Below, piece by piece: positions 51,919 through 62,852 of a stretch of DNA of 64,000 bases. Under the pieces are notes generated by a model, which ran no database searches, was not told the origin of the DNA, and saw only the letters and a program-made list of their open reading frames with translations. The stretch covers positions 7,378,001-7,442,000 of the forward strand of contig OX381708.1 in NCBI GenBank assembly GCA_947462335.1, written 5' to 3'. Source of the stretch: Harmothoe impar. Taxonomy: Eukaryota > Annelida > Polychaeta > Phyllodocida > Polynoidae. Made by a program: the position numbers and the translations under genes. The stretch's first letter is position 1, and each line of letters begins with the position of its first letter.

Positions 51919-53843
51919 TTACACAATTTTATCTCGCTCTCTGACACGTGTGCTCCTCCGTAGACCTTGTACCGGTATGTCCAGCAATGATGACACCGGA
52001 GGTATCACATTGCTTTGTTTACCGGTGCCTACGGTTAGTCCTTTACGCACAGCTGACCCTTTTTTACGAGGCCTACCGCGCTTGGGCTTGGTAACACACG
52101 ACTGTGGTTCAATCGGTAATTTCCTAGGACGACCCCTTCGGCGCGCTACCGTCGGTACCGACGGTATGACCGTTGGTCCTGCCTTCGGTATCTTCGGTAG
52201 CGCAGGGTCGGTTGGTGCTGGTACTCGACCAGCACCGAGGGAATCTTCACCGTCATCTATATATGGAACTCCATACCAAGGTCGGAGTCTAGCCACATGT
52301 GATTTAGTGAGAGTCCCTTTTTGCAACCGTATTACTACAGTAGTTTCACTAACCACCATAGTAACCGTATGCGGACCATCCCAGGAGTACAGGGTCTTGA
52401 CTTTGGAATTTGGTGTGCTAAATCTCGCGACCTTATCCCCCACCTTGAATTGGCAGAGTTTAAGGCCCGTGTCATAGCCCACCTTCTGCAAACTAGCAGA
52501 TTTTTCCAAGTTGTCCCTTACTACTCCATAGGACTCGCGTAATGATTGTCGAAGTGACTCAACAAACATCACTGTGCAGGGTTGCTCGAGCTGGTGTCCC
52601 TGCACTCCATAGACCATGTCACTAGGCATGACTATGTCTTCACTCATTACGAGCATATTAAGCGTACAGCCCGTCGACGCATGTTCGGTAGCATTGTAAG
52701 CATGGGAGATATAGCGAGCGTGCTCATCCCAATCATCCCGGTGCTCATTAACCATTGTCGTGAGACATTGGATCAACGTCCGATTGAAACGTTCCACCAT
52801 ACCATCCGATTGAGGTCGGTAGGGGTTCGTATGCGTCTTGCAGATGTGTATTTTACTACACAGTTCTGCCCACAGTCGAGATTCAAACTCACGACCCTGG
52901 TCGGAGTGAAGCATTAAAGGACCTCCCCACGTGAGGATCCAATTCTCGAAAAGTGCTTCTGCGCAGGTAACAGCTGTATGATTTACCAACGGATATACTT
53001 GGACATACTTGGTATAGTAGTCCTGTACCACCATCATACAGGTATTCCCACGGGGGGTCGTGTTGAAACCACTAATGATATCAACAGCGATCCGGGCAAA
53101 TCGAACACCGAATAGCTCTTGACTTAGAGGTAGTTTACCAATACCAGGTCCAGGCTTTGATAAACAGCATTGGGGACATTGTTTCACCCAACGCCGTATG
53201 TCCAAAGTCATACCAGGCCAGTAATATCTACTCTTAATCTTTGCCTCAGTCCGTTGTCTGCCAAAGTGTGCTGAAGTTCGGTGGCCATGACAGTAATTGA
53301 GCAACTGTAGTCTGAGTGACAAAGGCACTACAGACTGAGCTGTTCTCTTCCTGCCAGGTTGCACCCTCCAGCGGCACAATACACTGTTCCGTATAAAAAG
53401 ATTATCCCACTGAGCTAACAGTTGTCTAACTTCTTTACATTCCAGCGAAAGTGCGGGGCGAACAGGCTTGGACAGGCCCAACAACTTCAAGGAGTACACC
53501 CTCGAAATAGCTGGATCTGCAAGCTGCTCATCCTTCAAGTGATTTAACGTCCAGTTAGGAACTTTCGCACGCACAGACGCAATCACTGCATTGTGAGACC
53601 CACAGTCTCGGCAGTCTACACGGTGACAGTTCCGGATAGGATAGCGGGACAAGCTGTCCGCATTCACATGATCTACTCCACTCCTGTGTATGATATGCTC
53701 ATTCGTCATGCCAAACTCAGAGAGGTGGTTCAACCATCTACCCATCATCCCCTCAGCGTCCTTGAAGTTAAGGAGCCACTGCAGAGATGAATGATCCGTC
53801 CGTACGAGATAATTCCCACCATATAGGAAATGTCTGTACTTTT
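51919..53843 (-). CDS. pol part 2: RNase H end and integrase
   Basis: The open frame from MMGRW (53748) is 609 aa; RNase H-like reading continues upstream in this frame to the break at 53840-53844. Positions counted from that Met: RNase H tail/tether at 1-35, integrase HHCC zinc site H156, H161, C191, C194, catalytic triad D223, D283, E319 with D,D(35)E spacing, and a GPY/F-like module (WDGPHTV) near 456-462. The C-terminus has two AT-hook motifs, RRGRPRK (537-543) and KRGRPRK (556-562). There is no chromodomain. The integrase inserts the cDNA into host DNA. All catalytic residues are present. Confidence 0.9.
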
Positions 53844-56144
53844 TGTGTAAACCACCACTGCCAAGAGTTCACGCTTGGTTGTGCAGTAGTTACGTTGTGT
53901 TTTGCTTAGACTGTTGGACGAAAATGCCAGCGGCACTTCTCGCCCATCCTGGATCTGCGACAAGGCAGCACCAATACTTGTATTAGAAGCATCAGTGTCC
54001 AAGATGAACTTACCAACAGGTGCAGGGTAGTGCAAAACAGGTGTTTCTAAGAAGAGTCTCTTTAACTCACTGAAAGACTGTTCTGCGGCTGGAGACCAGA
54101 CTATTTTAGCCTTAGCCTTCTTCTCTCCAATCATCAGCTCTTGTAAGGGAGCTGCGACTCTCGAGAATCCAGGTATAAAATCTCTGTAGTATGAACAAAA
54201 CCCGATGAAAGAGCGTATCTCCTTCGTGTCCATCGGACGAGGCCAGTTCTGTACCACTTCGATCTTATGAGGATCAGCCATGATGCCATGTTCAGAAACA
54301 ATTCTACCTAGGTATTCAACTGACTTCCTAAAAAGCTTGCACTTTGAAGGTTTCAATTTCAGACCATATGATAAGATGCGTTTCAGCACAGCTTGGAGGT
54401 TCTGTAGAGTTTCCTCCACAGAACCACCGAAGACGATGATGTCGTCCAAGTATACTAGGCACTTTTTCCAAAGTAAACCCCGTAACATGGTTTCCATCAT
54501 TGCCTCGAAGGTTGCCGGGGCATTGCATAGCCCAAATGGCATGACGTTGAACTCAAATAGTCCCATATGGGTAGAAAATGCGGTTTTTTCTCGGTCCCGG
54601 GGGTCCATGCCGATCTGCCAATAACCAGATTGTAAATCTAGTGTACAGAACCATTTCGCCCCACCCAGAGATTCCACACATTCATCTATCCGAGGTAGAG
54701 GATATGCATTCTTCCTAGTGAGTCCGTTCAACTTCCTATAGTCGATGCAAAATCGACAGGAACCATCCTTCTTGGTGACCATCACCACAGGACTTGACCA
54801 TGGACTCTCACTAGGTTGAATCACATCTTCATCCAACATCTTTTCTACCTCAGCCTCCATAGCACTTTTTTTAGCCATGGGTAACCGACGGTAGGGGATT
54901 CTACTGGGAAGCGCGTCCCCAGTGTCAACCCGGTGTTGTACCGTATTGGTACGCCCTAGAGGATCTCCTGGTTGCGCAAAGGCGTCAGATAACTCCGACA
55001 GCTCATTTGCCACCATTTCGCTCTCTAGGGTTGTGAGGTGTGACTCACACAACAGGGACCTTAAATGTTTCGGTAGGTTGGATTTAGCTAGAGCCTCTTC
55101 GTGGAAAGAGTCTCCCGCCACCACACCTACTTCCACAAAGTCCGTAGTTAGTGAGTCTACCCCATATGCTCGCGTGGTGTTACCAATAGGCGTCCCTTTT
55201 CGTAGAGTGATTTCTCTACTACTCGAGTTACAAATCGGTATCACCCCCCAACGAGCGTTGGCCAGGTAAGTATGATAGCCAGCAAGACCTAACTCAGAGA
55301 GCTTTTGATCTTCTGGTTCAAACATTCCCGGCCGTTTGGCCTGCACCCCCACGCAGCTGACTAGGACATCGGATACATGTCCTGCTGCCAACTTTGTGTC
55401 TTGTGCCACTGACGCCACAGAAGAACCATTCCTTAAAACGCACTGTACAGATTGCTTATAAGGATGTTTAATCTGAAGTCGGCCCGTTGCGGTGTTCATT
55501 GTTACCCCGTAAAGAGCAGCAAAGTCCATCCCCAGTATGCCATCATCAGTGATGTCGGTGATGGTTGGACATATCCAGTATGTCTTGCCATCAACCAACA
55601 TAGGTTTTACAGTTCTGCCATAAGTCTGCATACTATCTCCCGTAGCAGTCCGAGCCTTTACTCCTAGTAGCGGAGCTTCGGGCTGGTTGCAAAGACGGGC
55701 CATGAATTTACGATCGACCAAGGTGTGGGATGCACCCGTGTCGACCAAAAATTCACCACGCGTCCCGGAAATAACCAGACTCAGGTACCAACGCTGTCCC
55801 CGTAAAGGGACACACTCAGAGGTCAGCATCGGGCTTCCCCCTCCATCCATAGCAACCCCTTTTGTCAGGAGATAATCCCAACACGGGTCGCTCGGGAAGT
55901 CTTGAATCACACTGCTCTGTGCAATCGATTCTAACCAAGACTCCTCTAAGCCAGCGACTACAGAATCCTCCGGATTCCGTTCGTCCTTGCCAGCCCCGCC
56001 TTGCCAGACGCTTACAGGTTGTACAGACCCTTCTGCCTCTGCGCGGCCTTGGTTCATGGAAGAGTTAACACCGTCTACCAATCCCTTACAGGCATGGCTA
56101 ACTGTGGGGGCGCCATCCTTGCCAAGAGGATGGGCCCCATTCAG
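53745..56144 (-). CDS. pol part 1: protease, reverse transcriptase, RNase H start
   Basis: This frame is -1 relative to gag and overlaps its end. Its first in-frame start-like codon is TTG at 56081, so translation by frameshift from gag is likelier than independent initiation. Counted from 56081: aspartic protease DTGA at 114-117, RT with FCIDYRKLN (444-452) and catalytic YLDD (544-547), RNase H from about 660 with DTDAS (695-699). Near residue 746 the frame leaves the RNase H alignment and ends after about 30 unrelated residues. Fusion order and motifs are those of Ty3/gypsy Pol. Confidence 0.9.
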   Translation of the reverse strand: MNGAHPLGKDGAPTVSHACKGLVDGVNSSMNQGRAEAEGSVQPVSVWQGGAGKDERNPEDSVVAGLEESWLESIAQSSVIQDFPSDPCWDYLLTKGVAMDGGGSPMLTSECVPLRGQRWYLSLVISGTRGEFLVDTGASHTLVDRKFMARLCNQPEAPLLGVKARTATGDSMQTYGRTVKPMLVDGKTYWICPTITDITDDGILGMDFAALYGVTMNTATGRLQIKHPYKQSVQCVLRNGSSVASVAQDTKLAAGHVSDVLVSCVGVQAKRPGMFEPEDQKLSELGLAGYHTYLANARWGVIPICNSSSREITLRKGTPIGNTTRAYGVDSLTTDFVEVGVVAGDSFHEEALAKSNLPKHLRSLLCESHLTTLESEMVANELSELSDAFAQPGDPLGRTNTVQHRVDTGDALPSRIPYRRLPMAKKSAMEAEVEKMLDEDVIQPSESPWSSPVVMVTKKDGSCRFCIDYRKLNGLTRKNAYPLPRIDECVESLGGAKWFCTLDLQSGYWQIGMDPRDREKTAFSTHMGLFEFNVMPFGLCNAPATFEAMMETMLRGLLWKKCLVYLDDIIVFGGSVEETLQNLQAVLKRILSYGLKLKPSKCKLFRKSVEYLGRIVSEHGIMADPHKIEVVQNWPRPMDTKEIRSFIGFCSYYRDFIPGFSRVAAPLQELMIGEKKAKAKIVWSPAAEQSFSELKRLFLETPVLHYPAPVGKFILDTDASNTSIGAALSQIQDGREVPLAFSSNSLSKTQRNYCTTKRELLAVVVYTKSTDISYMVGIISYGRIIHLCSGSLTSRTLRG
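53840..53844 (-). other. Frame break in RNase H at a 5-base homopolymer
   Basis: RNase H similarity passes from one frame to the -1 frame exactly at a run of five T (A in element sense). A one-base length difference there would explain it. Causes: genuine mutation, homopolymer sequencing error, or (less likely here) programmed slippage. Confidence 0.8.
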
Positions 56145-58294
56145 TTTTCCGTCTCCTTTTCGGTTTTAGCAGCGACGGGTGCAGGGGCTTTGCATTCGCT
56201 AGCCCAATGACCCATCTTTTGACAGCGTCTACATGGCTGAGGTTTCGTGTCCTTTTTCTTCTTTTTCCTTCTCTTTCCAGACCCAGAATCAGAAGTGGAC
56301 GCAGAGCTCTTTTCTAAGTGCTTCCGCAACAAACCCTCAATCATCTTTTCCATGTCCCTGTCAGGCATTACTGCCGCCACCTCCTCGGAGGCGGGCTGTT
56401 TCTTCTTAGGTGGTTTTGTGGCGGCCTCTACCACCTGAGCTCCTTTCGGGGCCACAGATGGAGCTGCCGACACTCCTCCACTAGGAAAAACAGCCTGTTT
56501 GGTGTCATACACATCTGCATGGTCAAAAAGGTCAGCTAGAGATAAGTCCGGCTGCCATTTCTCCCGCAGATATGCCTGGAGATTGGTGTCCCTGACTCCA
56601 TTGACAAACCTGGAGGTTAACTCCTGGATGACAGTGGGGGTGTCAGGTCTACATCCCTGATAACACTCGGATATCAGTTCCTGTAGAGCAAATCCGTAGG
56701 ATCTCAGATGCTCGTCCTTGCGTTGGACACGTTTGAGTAGCTGAGTCCTTGGGTCATGCTCACCAATCTTCCCAATCGCCCATTCAGCTGTTTCTTCAAG
56801 TGAGCTCAATGTCTTGATCTTCACTCTCTCGAACGCCAAAAGGGCTGGTTCACCTGGCCCGTTGCAGAGTGCCTGCTTCAGAGCAACCAGCGCTTGCTGA
56901 TTGTTCCAGCGATTGCTCTCCACAATAGCCTTGAACCGAACTTTGTACTTTCTCCAGGGTGGCGACCCTGTGAAAGGCGGAATATCGATGGCCTTTTGAC
57001 GGGCTGCATCAGGATGTTTGATCTCCCCAAAGTTGAAAGGAGCATACCGTTCATCCAGTTCGTCGATGTCCCGCGGGACGATGTCTGTCCCCAGCTTCTC
57101 AATAGCCGGGTTCCGGTCATACTTAGCCCGCTGGACAGGAGTTAAGCCCTGTCTAGCTCTGGGTTTTGGTACCGGAACTGAGACCATGGTCTGCTGCTGA
57201 TTCAACATCGTTGAACCAGTAGATGGGTGGGTGTACCCTGGAGGTGTTGCCGTGCCTCCAAAGGCGCCACCACAGACCGGAGTCTGTAGATAGCTAGCCC
57301 CCATCTGAGGTGTCATACCTGTTACCGTGGTGTGTACTAGCGGCGGGACACTTGAAGGTGTCACTGTCGTGTACACACTGGGTGCGGGTATGACTGGAGG
57401 TACCACCGTGGTAGGTGGTGGTACTTGCTCCGACTTCGTCTTCAGGTCCTGATTGACTTTCCTTAAGCTTGCGAGGTCTTGTCTGGCTAAGTGGAGCTGC
57501 GTGCTCAAATCCTTTCCCAAGGAAGTTAAGCTTGCAACCTCACATTCGCCAGACACCCTCTGGTGCAAAAGTTTGTCAACCTCCACCTTGTGGGAAGCCA
57601 TCTCGTTCTGGAGTTCCAGTAGGAACTTTTTCTTCTCATCAACCTCCCTTAGGAATAACTTCCTAGTTTGATTGATGGAAGCAAGTTCCCTCCGGGCTTC
57701 CGCGAGCTCATGCAACTCAGTTTTCCTGGTGGGGATACCCATGGCAGCTAGTAGGTCCCCATCCAGTGGTAAACTGGATGGCTCATCTACTGCTGGCGGG
57801 TACCCCTTACCAGGAGCTTCTGTTGCCACATTAGTCTTCTTTGATAGCCCGCCACCCCCCATACCGTTCGGTGTAGGAGTGGCACCATCAGTGAAAACCG
57901 ACGTGTCTGGATCCAATGAAGGATCTGCTACCGTCGGTGTAGAACCGAAGGCAGCTGGGCCGAGAGTTTTAGGCTCTCTACCCGGTATTTTCTGACCCTC
58001 AGGACAGAAAAGATTCGTGGAAAGGGAGTCCAACGATCTCCTGGAGCTTATATCAAAGGGTCCCGGGATTGGAGATTGCTCCCCATCCTCTCCTTTGGTA
58101 AAGGCTTCCACAATAGGATCACCTATTGCTTCTTGGGAGAGGTCGTCACCGGGCACCTCCAAGGCTGCCCGGCTCTCCCGCCTATTGGATTTGCCTGTGA
58201 AGAAGCGTACATTCTGTACGGCTTCTTCACGTTCCTCAGCAGGGGTTTTAGTCCTGCCGCTGAACGAGCTGACAAAATCGTATAGGTAATCCAT
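56141..58294 (-). CDS. gag, 717 aa
   Basis: Structural polyprotein that packages element RNA into virus-like particles. The N-terminal third (to about residue 190) is Ser/Pro/Gly-rich. About 192-290 is a long charged helix with coiled-coil potential (repeated E/K/L/R heptad-like spacing). A Pro/Thr/Val-rich linker follows to about 400. About 430-600 is the probable capsid-like region (PFTGSPPWRKYKVRF.., then helices). A Lys-rich segment precedes one CCHC knuckle (C688-X2-C-X4-H-X4-C701) near the C-terminus, the nucleocapsid RNA-binding motif. The length exceeds that of simple gypsy Gag proteins because of the long N-terminal part. The start is the first ATG after the 5' LTR and leader. Confidence 0.9.
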   Translation of the reverse strand: MDYLYDFVSSFSGRTKTPAEEREEAVQNVRFFTGKSNRRESRAALEVPGDDLSQEAIGDPIVEAFTKGEDGEQSPIPGPFDISSRRSLDSLSTNLFCPEGQKIPGREPKTLGPAAFGSTPTVADPSLDPDTSVFTDGATPTPNGMGGGGLSKKTNVATEAPGKGYPPAVDEPSSLPLDGDLLAAMGIPTRKTELHELAEARRELASINQTRKLFLREVDEKKKFLLELQNEMASHKVEVDKLLHQRVSGECEVASLTSLGKDLSTQLHLARQDLASLRKVNQDLKTKSEQVPPPTTVVPPVIPAPSVYTTVTPSSVPPLVHTTVTGMTPQMGASYLQTPVCGGAFGGTATPPGYTHPSTGSTMLNQQQTMVSVPVPKPRARQGLTPVQRAKYDRNPAIEKLGTDIVPRDIDELDERYAPFNFGEIKHPDAARQKAIDIPPFTGSPPWRKYKVRFKAIVESNRWNNQQALVALKQALCNGPGEPALLAFERVKIKTLSSLEETAEWAIGKIGEHDPRTQLLKRVQRKDEHLRSYGFALQELISECYQGCRPDTPTVIQELTSRFVNGVRDTNLQAYLREKWQPDLSLADLFDHADVYDTKQAVFPSGGVSAAPSVAPKGAQVVEAATKPPKKKQPASEEVAAVMPDRDMEKMIEGLLRKHLEKSSASTSDSGSGKRRKKKKKDTKPQPCRRCQKMGHWASECKAPAPVAAKTEKETEN
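56144..56150 (-). promoter_or_regulatory. Candidate -1 ribosomal slippery site at gag stop
   Basis: Element-sense G GAA AAC directly precedes the gag TGA, in gag phase. pol lies in the -1 frame and is open across this point. Heptamers of this type serve retroviral gag-pol frameshifting. A downstream stimulatory structure was not assessed. Confidence 0.55.
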
Positions 58295-58337
58295 ATACTG
58301 TAAGTCTATTTAATACCCTATCAATGGTCGGTTCGAT

Positions 58338-58355
58338 CAAGTGGTCACGGCACCA
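58338..58355 (-). other. Primer-binding site, tRNA-His-like
   Basis: One base after the 5' LTR, the element reads TGGTGCCGTGACCACTTG. The first 12 bases complement the 3' end of a eukaryotic cytoplasmic tRNA-His acceptor (..TCACGGCA plus CCA). Assignment is from memory of tRNA-His and is tentative; the position is certain. Confidence 0.6.
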
Positions 58356-58356
58356 A

Positions 58357-58903
58357 TGTAGTTGGTCTCTTACTACGTATGTAACACTTGAGTACAAAAA
58401 CCAGACAAGGTAAATTAGACTTTAATATACGGCGACTTTATTGTAAAGGTAACTCTTGGGTATTATAGTACAAGTATAACCAGCGGATATACAAGATCAG
58501 AACAGATATATAATACAGTGGGGCAACCCTATAGCATAGAGTTAAGCCCGTGAGCACAGGGTGGTCATGTCACGACAGTCCCAAACCTGACTGACTTCCA
58601 ATGGAGAAGCAGCCGTCTTATATACAGCGCTGCATAGCCACGTGACCGTACTAGCAGCGCCACCTGTTAGGTTTAGTTATGTAAAATGCTTATGTAACAA
58701 CTACCGACGGTAACCGAAGGTGGTACCGGTACACTACCGTATAGATAACCGAACTAGAGGAGTCGGTGTATGTAACGAACCGACGACACTAGTTAGATGA
58801 ATAAAACAGTTATTAAACACAATAGAACCGTGTTGTCTTACATCATACAACATACAATAGATATACAACAATAACAGTTAGACTTTATAGTCAACCCGTT
58901 ACA
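58357..58903 (-). repeat. 5' LTR of the gypsy element
   Basis: Promoter LTR, identical to 47347-47893. The TATA box and AATAAA signal lie at the equivalent positions (+11010). The flank GAAC follows at 58904. Confidence 0.95.
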
Positions 58904-60815
58904 GAACTTTCAAATTTGAAAATCAACCAATCAGGAGAGAGGAAATAAGTGAGCATGCATTGCGTGAGCCTGAGTGAGCATGAGTGAGCTTCAATTAACC
59001 AATCAGAGAGGTGGATAGCATCAGGTGATTCTTGCACTGAGCGCATGCGTGAGCTTGTGCTAGGTTGAGCTAGAGATGATGTTAGTAGGTCAATAGTATA
59101 TTACTCCATTATCACCCAATGCAAAATATATTACTGTCATGTGCAGAATTAGCATCGGTTTTTCATGATTATATGTTACCATAAGGATCACTGAACATCA
59201 TATTTTCTTATTCTGCTCAGTCCAAAGACTGTCGTTGTCTGAATGATTAGTAAAATGTAGATAATGCCAATGCAGTGTTATACCCCATAGACAAGAGAAA
59301 TACTCTTTTATAACTACTATGTGCATTTTAAGCAGTATTAATTAATACCAACATGTTCCTTATTAATGCACATTTTCGAACTTTGAAAAGACTATGTTTA
59401 TTTATGGGGTAAGACCATTACAATCAACATTTTCAGTTTGTGCCCCTTCTATATGGGACAAACAGTAGGGATACTTACAGTTCCCATAGCCTTCCAATGT
59501 CTATACTTGAGTGAAGATGCGTGAGATGGATGCCAGCTGACTCACACCTCACTCATCCTCACTCAAGTGGCCCCAGTCAATGAGGGGAGCTTGAGTGAAT
59601 ATGAGTGAGGTTCTCTTACATTCTAGCGCAAGGTGTGAGGTTGAGTGAGCTGTGCGGCACCTTACACCCAGCTCACGCACCCTCACACCTTGCGTTATGG
59701 CGCCCAATACCCTCACCCACGCCTCACACATTTTCACGCAGCCACACGTCAATTTGCTGGGCTGGTATACCAGACCGGTAGCCTGGTATACCGGGGCTGG
59801 TATATCAGGTTGCAGCTCAGGCTTTCACACATTCGCCATGCAGGGACTCGGCTATATGTGTATTATGATTTAAACTCATAATAATTCCAGGGTACCCACA
59901 CAAATTTTATTTTAAATTTCTATGAGTTTTCCCTGTTTTTTTCCCTGAGCCACACCAAATTTTCCCTGTGCTATTTGCTTTGGAACGATTATCAATATTC
60001 AAAAGTAAGTTGTCTGTCCAGAAGCAGCGAGTGACACATGAAGAACCAGGTAAATGTGACACTAAACGGCCCCATCAAAGCAAACTATTGTCGCATTCTG
60101 TCGTGATAAACGACTGGGGTGCTAAAATCTTGGAAAATCTAAAAGCCAAATTATGCATTTGTATGCTTTCTGAGAATGTATCATACATACCACCACCTCC
60201 ATGGTTTCAAAATGTTTTTCCCTGTGTGCTAAAATATTATGTGAACCATACTTGCTTATAGAAAGTATCGGTATATATTGTGTGCCCACCAAATGCTAAA
60301 CTAATGTTTATATAGGTGGTAGTTCCACCCACTACCTCCAGGGTGCCCTCCACCACCTTCCAATTCAGCTCCCAAGGGAGGAACAGGTTGATTTTTTTAA
60401 AGATGGGCACATTTTGAAGGTAGATTTAAGATCCCCTCAACACTAAATTCATCTTGTCAACCTGAGATGGAAAAGGATCAGGCTAAGCCTCACCATAACC
60501 AACACAATATATAATGTTATGAATTGAATAGACTTCTTAGAAAGCCCCTTTTAGCCTGACTAAATTTAACATGATATGAATTGAATACACTTAGAGTCAT
60601 TGGCAGCCTGGTATACAATACACCAATAATGTCTTTATAAATTATTCACCATTATCCATTAGTGAGCTGGTGTAAATGCTGTCTCATGGATGTAATATTC
60701 AGTGTTGACATTGTCATATCACAGCACCCAGCAGTTATTTATATCAGTTGCTATTGGAATCAGTTATGCACGCTGCTTATTATGCTGGCCATGACCCATT
60801 AACCCTTTAAGGGCA
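58904..60815. other. Gene-free flank right of the gypsy element
   Basis: Contains 'gagtgagc' word repeats at 58940-59070 and 59510-59700 and a hairpin at 59627-59694 (CGCAAGGTGTGAGG and mirror). The rest is AT-rich unique-looking DNA. Short ORFs lack support. Confidence 0.5.
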
Positions 60816-60920
60816 ACATAATGCATTCATGCATCATGCCATGGTCGCCATGATGCATAAATGCAGCCCTATGGAGTAACTGACCAGTGCATCCAATCAT
60901 CATGCTGACCCATGCTGACC
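60815..60920. repeat. 'Catgatgcat' palindromic repeat copy
   Basis: Shares 'gcattcatgcatcatgcca', 'catgatgcataaatgcagcc' and 'gagtaactgaccagtgc' with copies at 345-520 and 10660-11320. Confidence 0.5.
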
Positions 60921-61205
60921 AATGCATTATGCCTCCCTCAAAGTGTTCATGCAGGAAGAGTGGTACCTGGGGGTACCAGTGGCAGAATGCTGCCATCCAC
61001 AGGACCCATCCCTTGTTGTGGTCCATGGCAGGAGTAGTTATGAGACATACTAAATTATTGACTTTGGAATAAAGCTTTACTATTACAATGCCGGTTTGTT
61101 GTTGGTGATGCATCTCCTGTTTAAAATTGCTGCCTGGTTCAGGACGTGTCACATAGCTGCTGCTTGTTAACTGGACAGGTTAGTGCTTTAGTTATACTTC
61201 TCAAC

Positions 61206-61815
61206 TTGGCTACCTCTCTATGTGTCTCTCTGTCTCCCTCTCTGTCTCCCTCTGTACCTCCCTATCTGCCTCCCTCTATGCCTCTTTCTCTACCTCTCAC
61301 GCTGCATCCTCTCTACCTCCCTGTCTGCCTCTTACATTTCCTCCCTCCTCCCTTTTTCTCTTTCTAACTCTCTCTATTTTTCCCCCTCTCTGCTTTTCAC
61401 CTTGCCTGCCTCTCTGCCTCTCACCTTGCCTCCCTCTCTGCCTCCCTCTTTGCCTCTCATTTTGCCTCCCTTTCATATTGCCTTTTATTTTGCTTCCCTC
61501 ACTGCCTCCTCTCTGCCTCTCTCTCTGCCCCTTTCCCTCTTTTTTCCCCTCTCTCTCTCTGCCTTTCACCTTGCCCCCTTCTATGCCTCTCATTTTGATT
61601 CTCTTTCATATATTGCCTACCTCTCTGCCTCTCTCTCTCTGCCCCCACACAGCCTCTCTCTCTCTGCCTCTCTCTCTCTCTCTCTGCCTCCCTCTCTGCT
61701 TTTCACCTTGCCTCCCTCTACGCCTCTCATTTTGCCTCTCTTTCATATATTGCCTCCCTCTCTGCCTCTCTCTCTCTCTGCCCCCACACTGCCTCTCTCT
61801 CTGCCTCTCTCTCTG

Positions 61816-61869
<54 letters not shown>

Positions 61870-62095
61870 GCCTCCCTCTCTGCTTTTCACCTTGCCTCCC
61901 TCTCTGCCTCCCTCTTTGCCTCTCATTTTGCCTCCCTTTCATATTGCCTCCCTCACTGCCTCTCTCTCTGCCCCCCACACTGCCCCTCTCTTTGCCTTCC
62001 TCTCTGCCTCTCTCTGTGCTTTTCACATTGCCTCCCTCTCTGCCTCACTCTCTGCCTCCCTTGCTGCCTCTGCCATGACCTCCCTCTTTTCTTAT
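61206..62095 (+). repeat. CT-rich 'tctctgcctccc' satellite with (CT)n core
   Basis: Nearly 900 bp of 'ctctctgcctc', 'ccctctctgc', 'ttttcaccttgcc' and 'ctcattttgcc' variants, with a pure (CT) run at about 61823-61865. Two frames translate as ~300-aa Leu/Ser/Pro proteins and the reverse as Arg/Glu/Gly. All are low-complexity artefacts. Confidence 0.9.
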
Positions 62096-62852
62096 ACGGA
62101 GATATATATACATGAATTTTTCCCTTTTCTTTCAGCATCTCCACACCGATTTACAGCTTAAATTGAACTGGAATATTGTCTCGCTATTGCATCTTTATGA
62201 CTTGATATCTCGACTGATCAGTATAAATTGTGTATTCAACTATCATGTCATAAGCAATAACATTACAGTTCATTACACATGATCTCAGTCCCTGTTGTTA
62301 AGAGGCTAGTAATGGTAAGTGATTCACAGACTCTTTCAAATTGCATTGTATTGAATATCAGAACCTTAAAAGTACATTCATGCGATTATCCAAACATTAT
62401 TTCTAAACAATAATGATTATTTGCTGGTGAAACACACCTACTACATTCATGATTTAAACATCCCAATCCCTACAAGAGTTTAGTGTACAAACCGATTTAG
62501 AGCAGAAAGTATGATTAAGGGAGAGGTCATTTTCTAATTACAGGGGAGTGGGGAGGGGGGAATTGCTGGATCTGTCGGAGGGGGGGAGTGAACCAAACAA
62601 ATTTAGATCCCATGAAGGGGTACCAAAAAAAATTCACCCATTTTTTATTTCAAAAAAGCTCACGAATTACTGGAGCTTGAAAGAAAACACCACCCTACTT
62701 TTATGATGACCTCAATTGATAGTCTTGGTATCAATCAGCCATATTCTAAAACATTAAGTGAACCATTAGAAGGGAGCACAGCAGGCTTATCTGTTGTGGT
62801 TACACATTACAGCCACAGCACAACACTAATACTTCTTTCTCTCCTTTCACAG
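62096..62852. other. Interval before the last gene
   Basis: Contains a partial G-tract MITE (about 62511-62690) and ends in a splice acceptor-like 'tctcctttcacag'. It is probably an intron following a non-coding first exon lying elsewhere. Confidence 0.4.

Larger units (their letters stand above)
47347..58903 (-). mobile_element. Complete Ty3/gypsy LTR retrotransposon, 11.6 kb
   Basis: Two 547-bp LTRs read identical base for base in my comparison. The flanks share GAAC (47343-47346 and 58904-58907), a 4-bp target duplication. Minus-strand order is 5' LTR, primer-binding site, gag with CCHC knuckle, protease, reverse transcriptase, RNase H, integrase, a ~680-bp gap with promoter motifs, an 803-aa extra ORF, polypurine tract, 3' LTR. 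Order RT-RNaseH-IN is that of Ty3/gypsy. Identical LTRs and nearly intact frames imply very recent transposition. One frame break in RNase H (53840-53844) is the only visible lesion. Confidence 0.95.

Noticed and set aside
61220..62161. Two overlapping ~300-aa forward ORFs (Leu/Ser/Pro-rich) and Arg/Glu/Gly-rich reverse ORFs
   Set aside because: All are translations of the CT-rich satellite; several frames are open at once and the sequence is low complexity.
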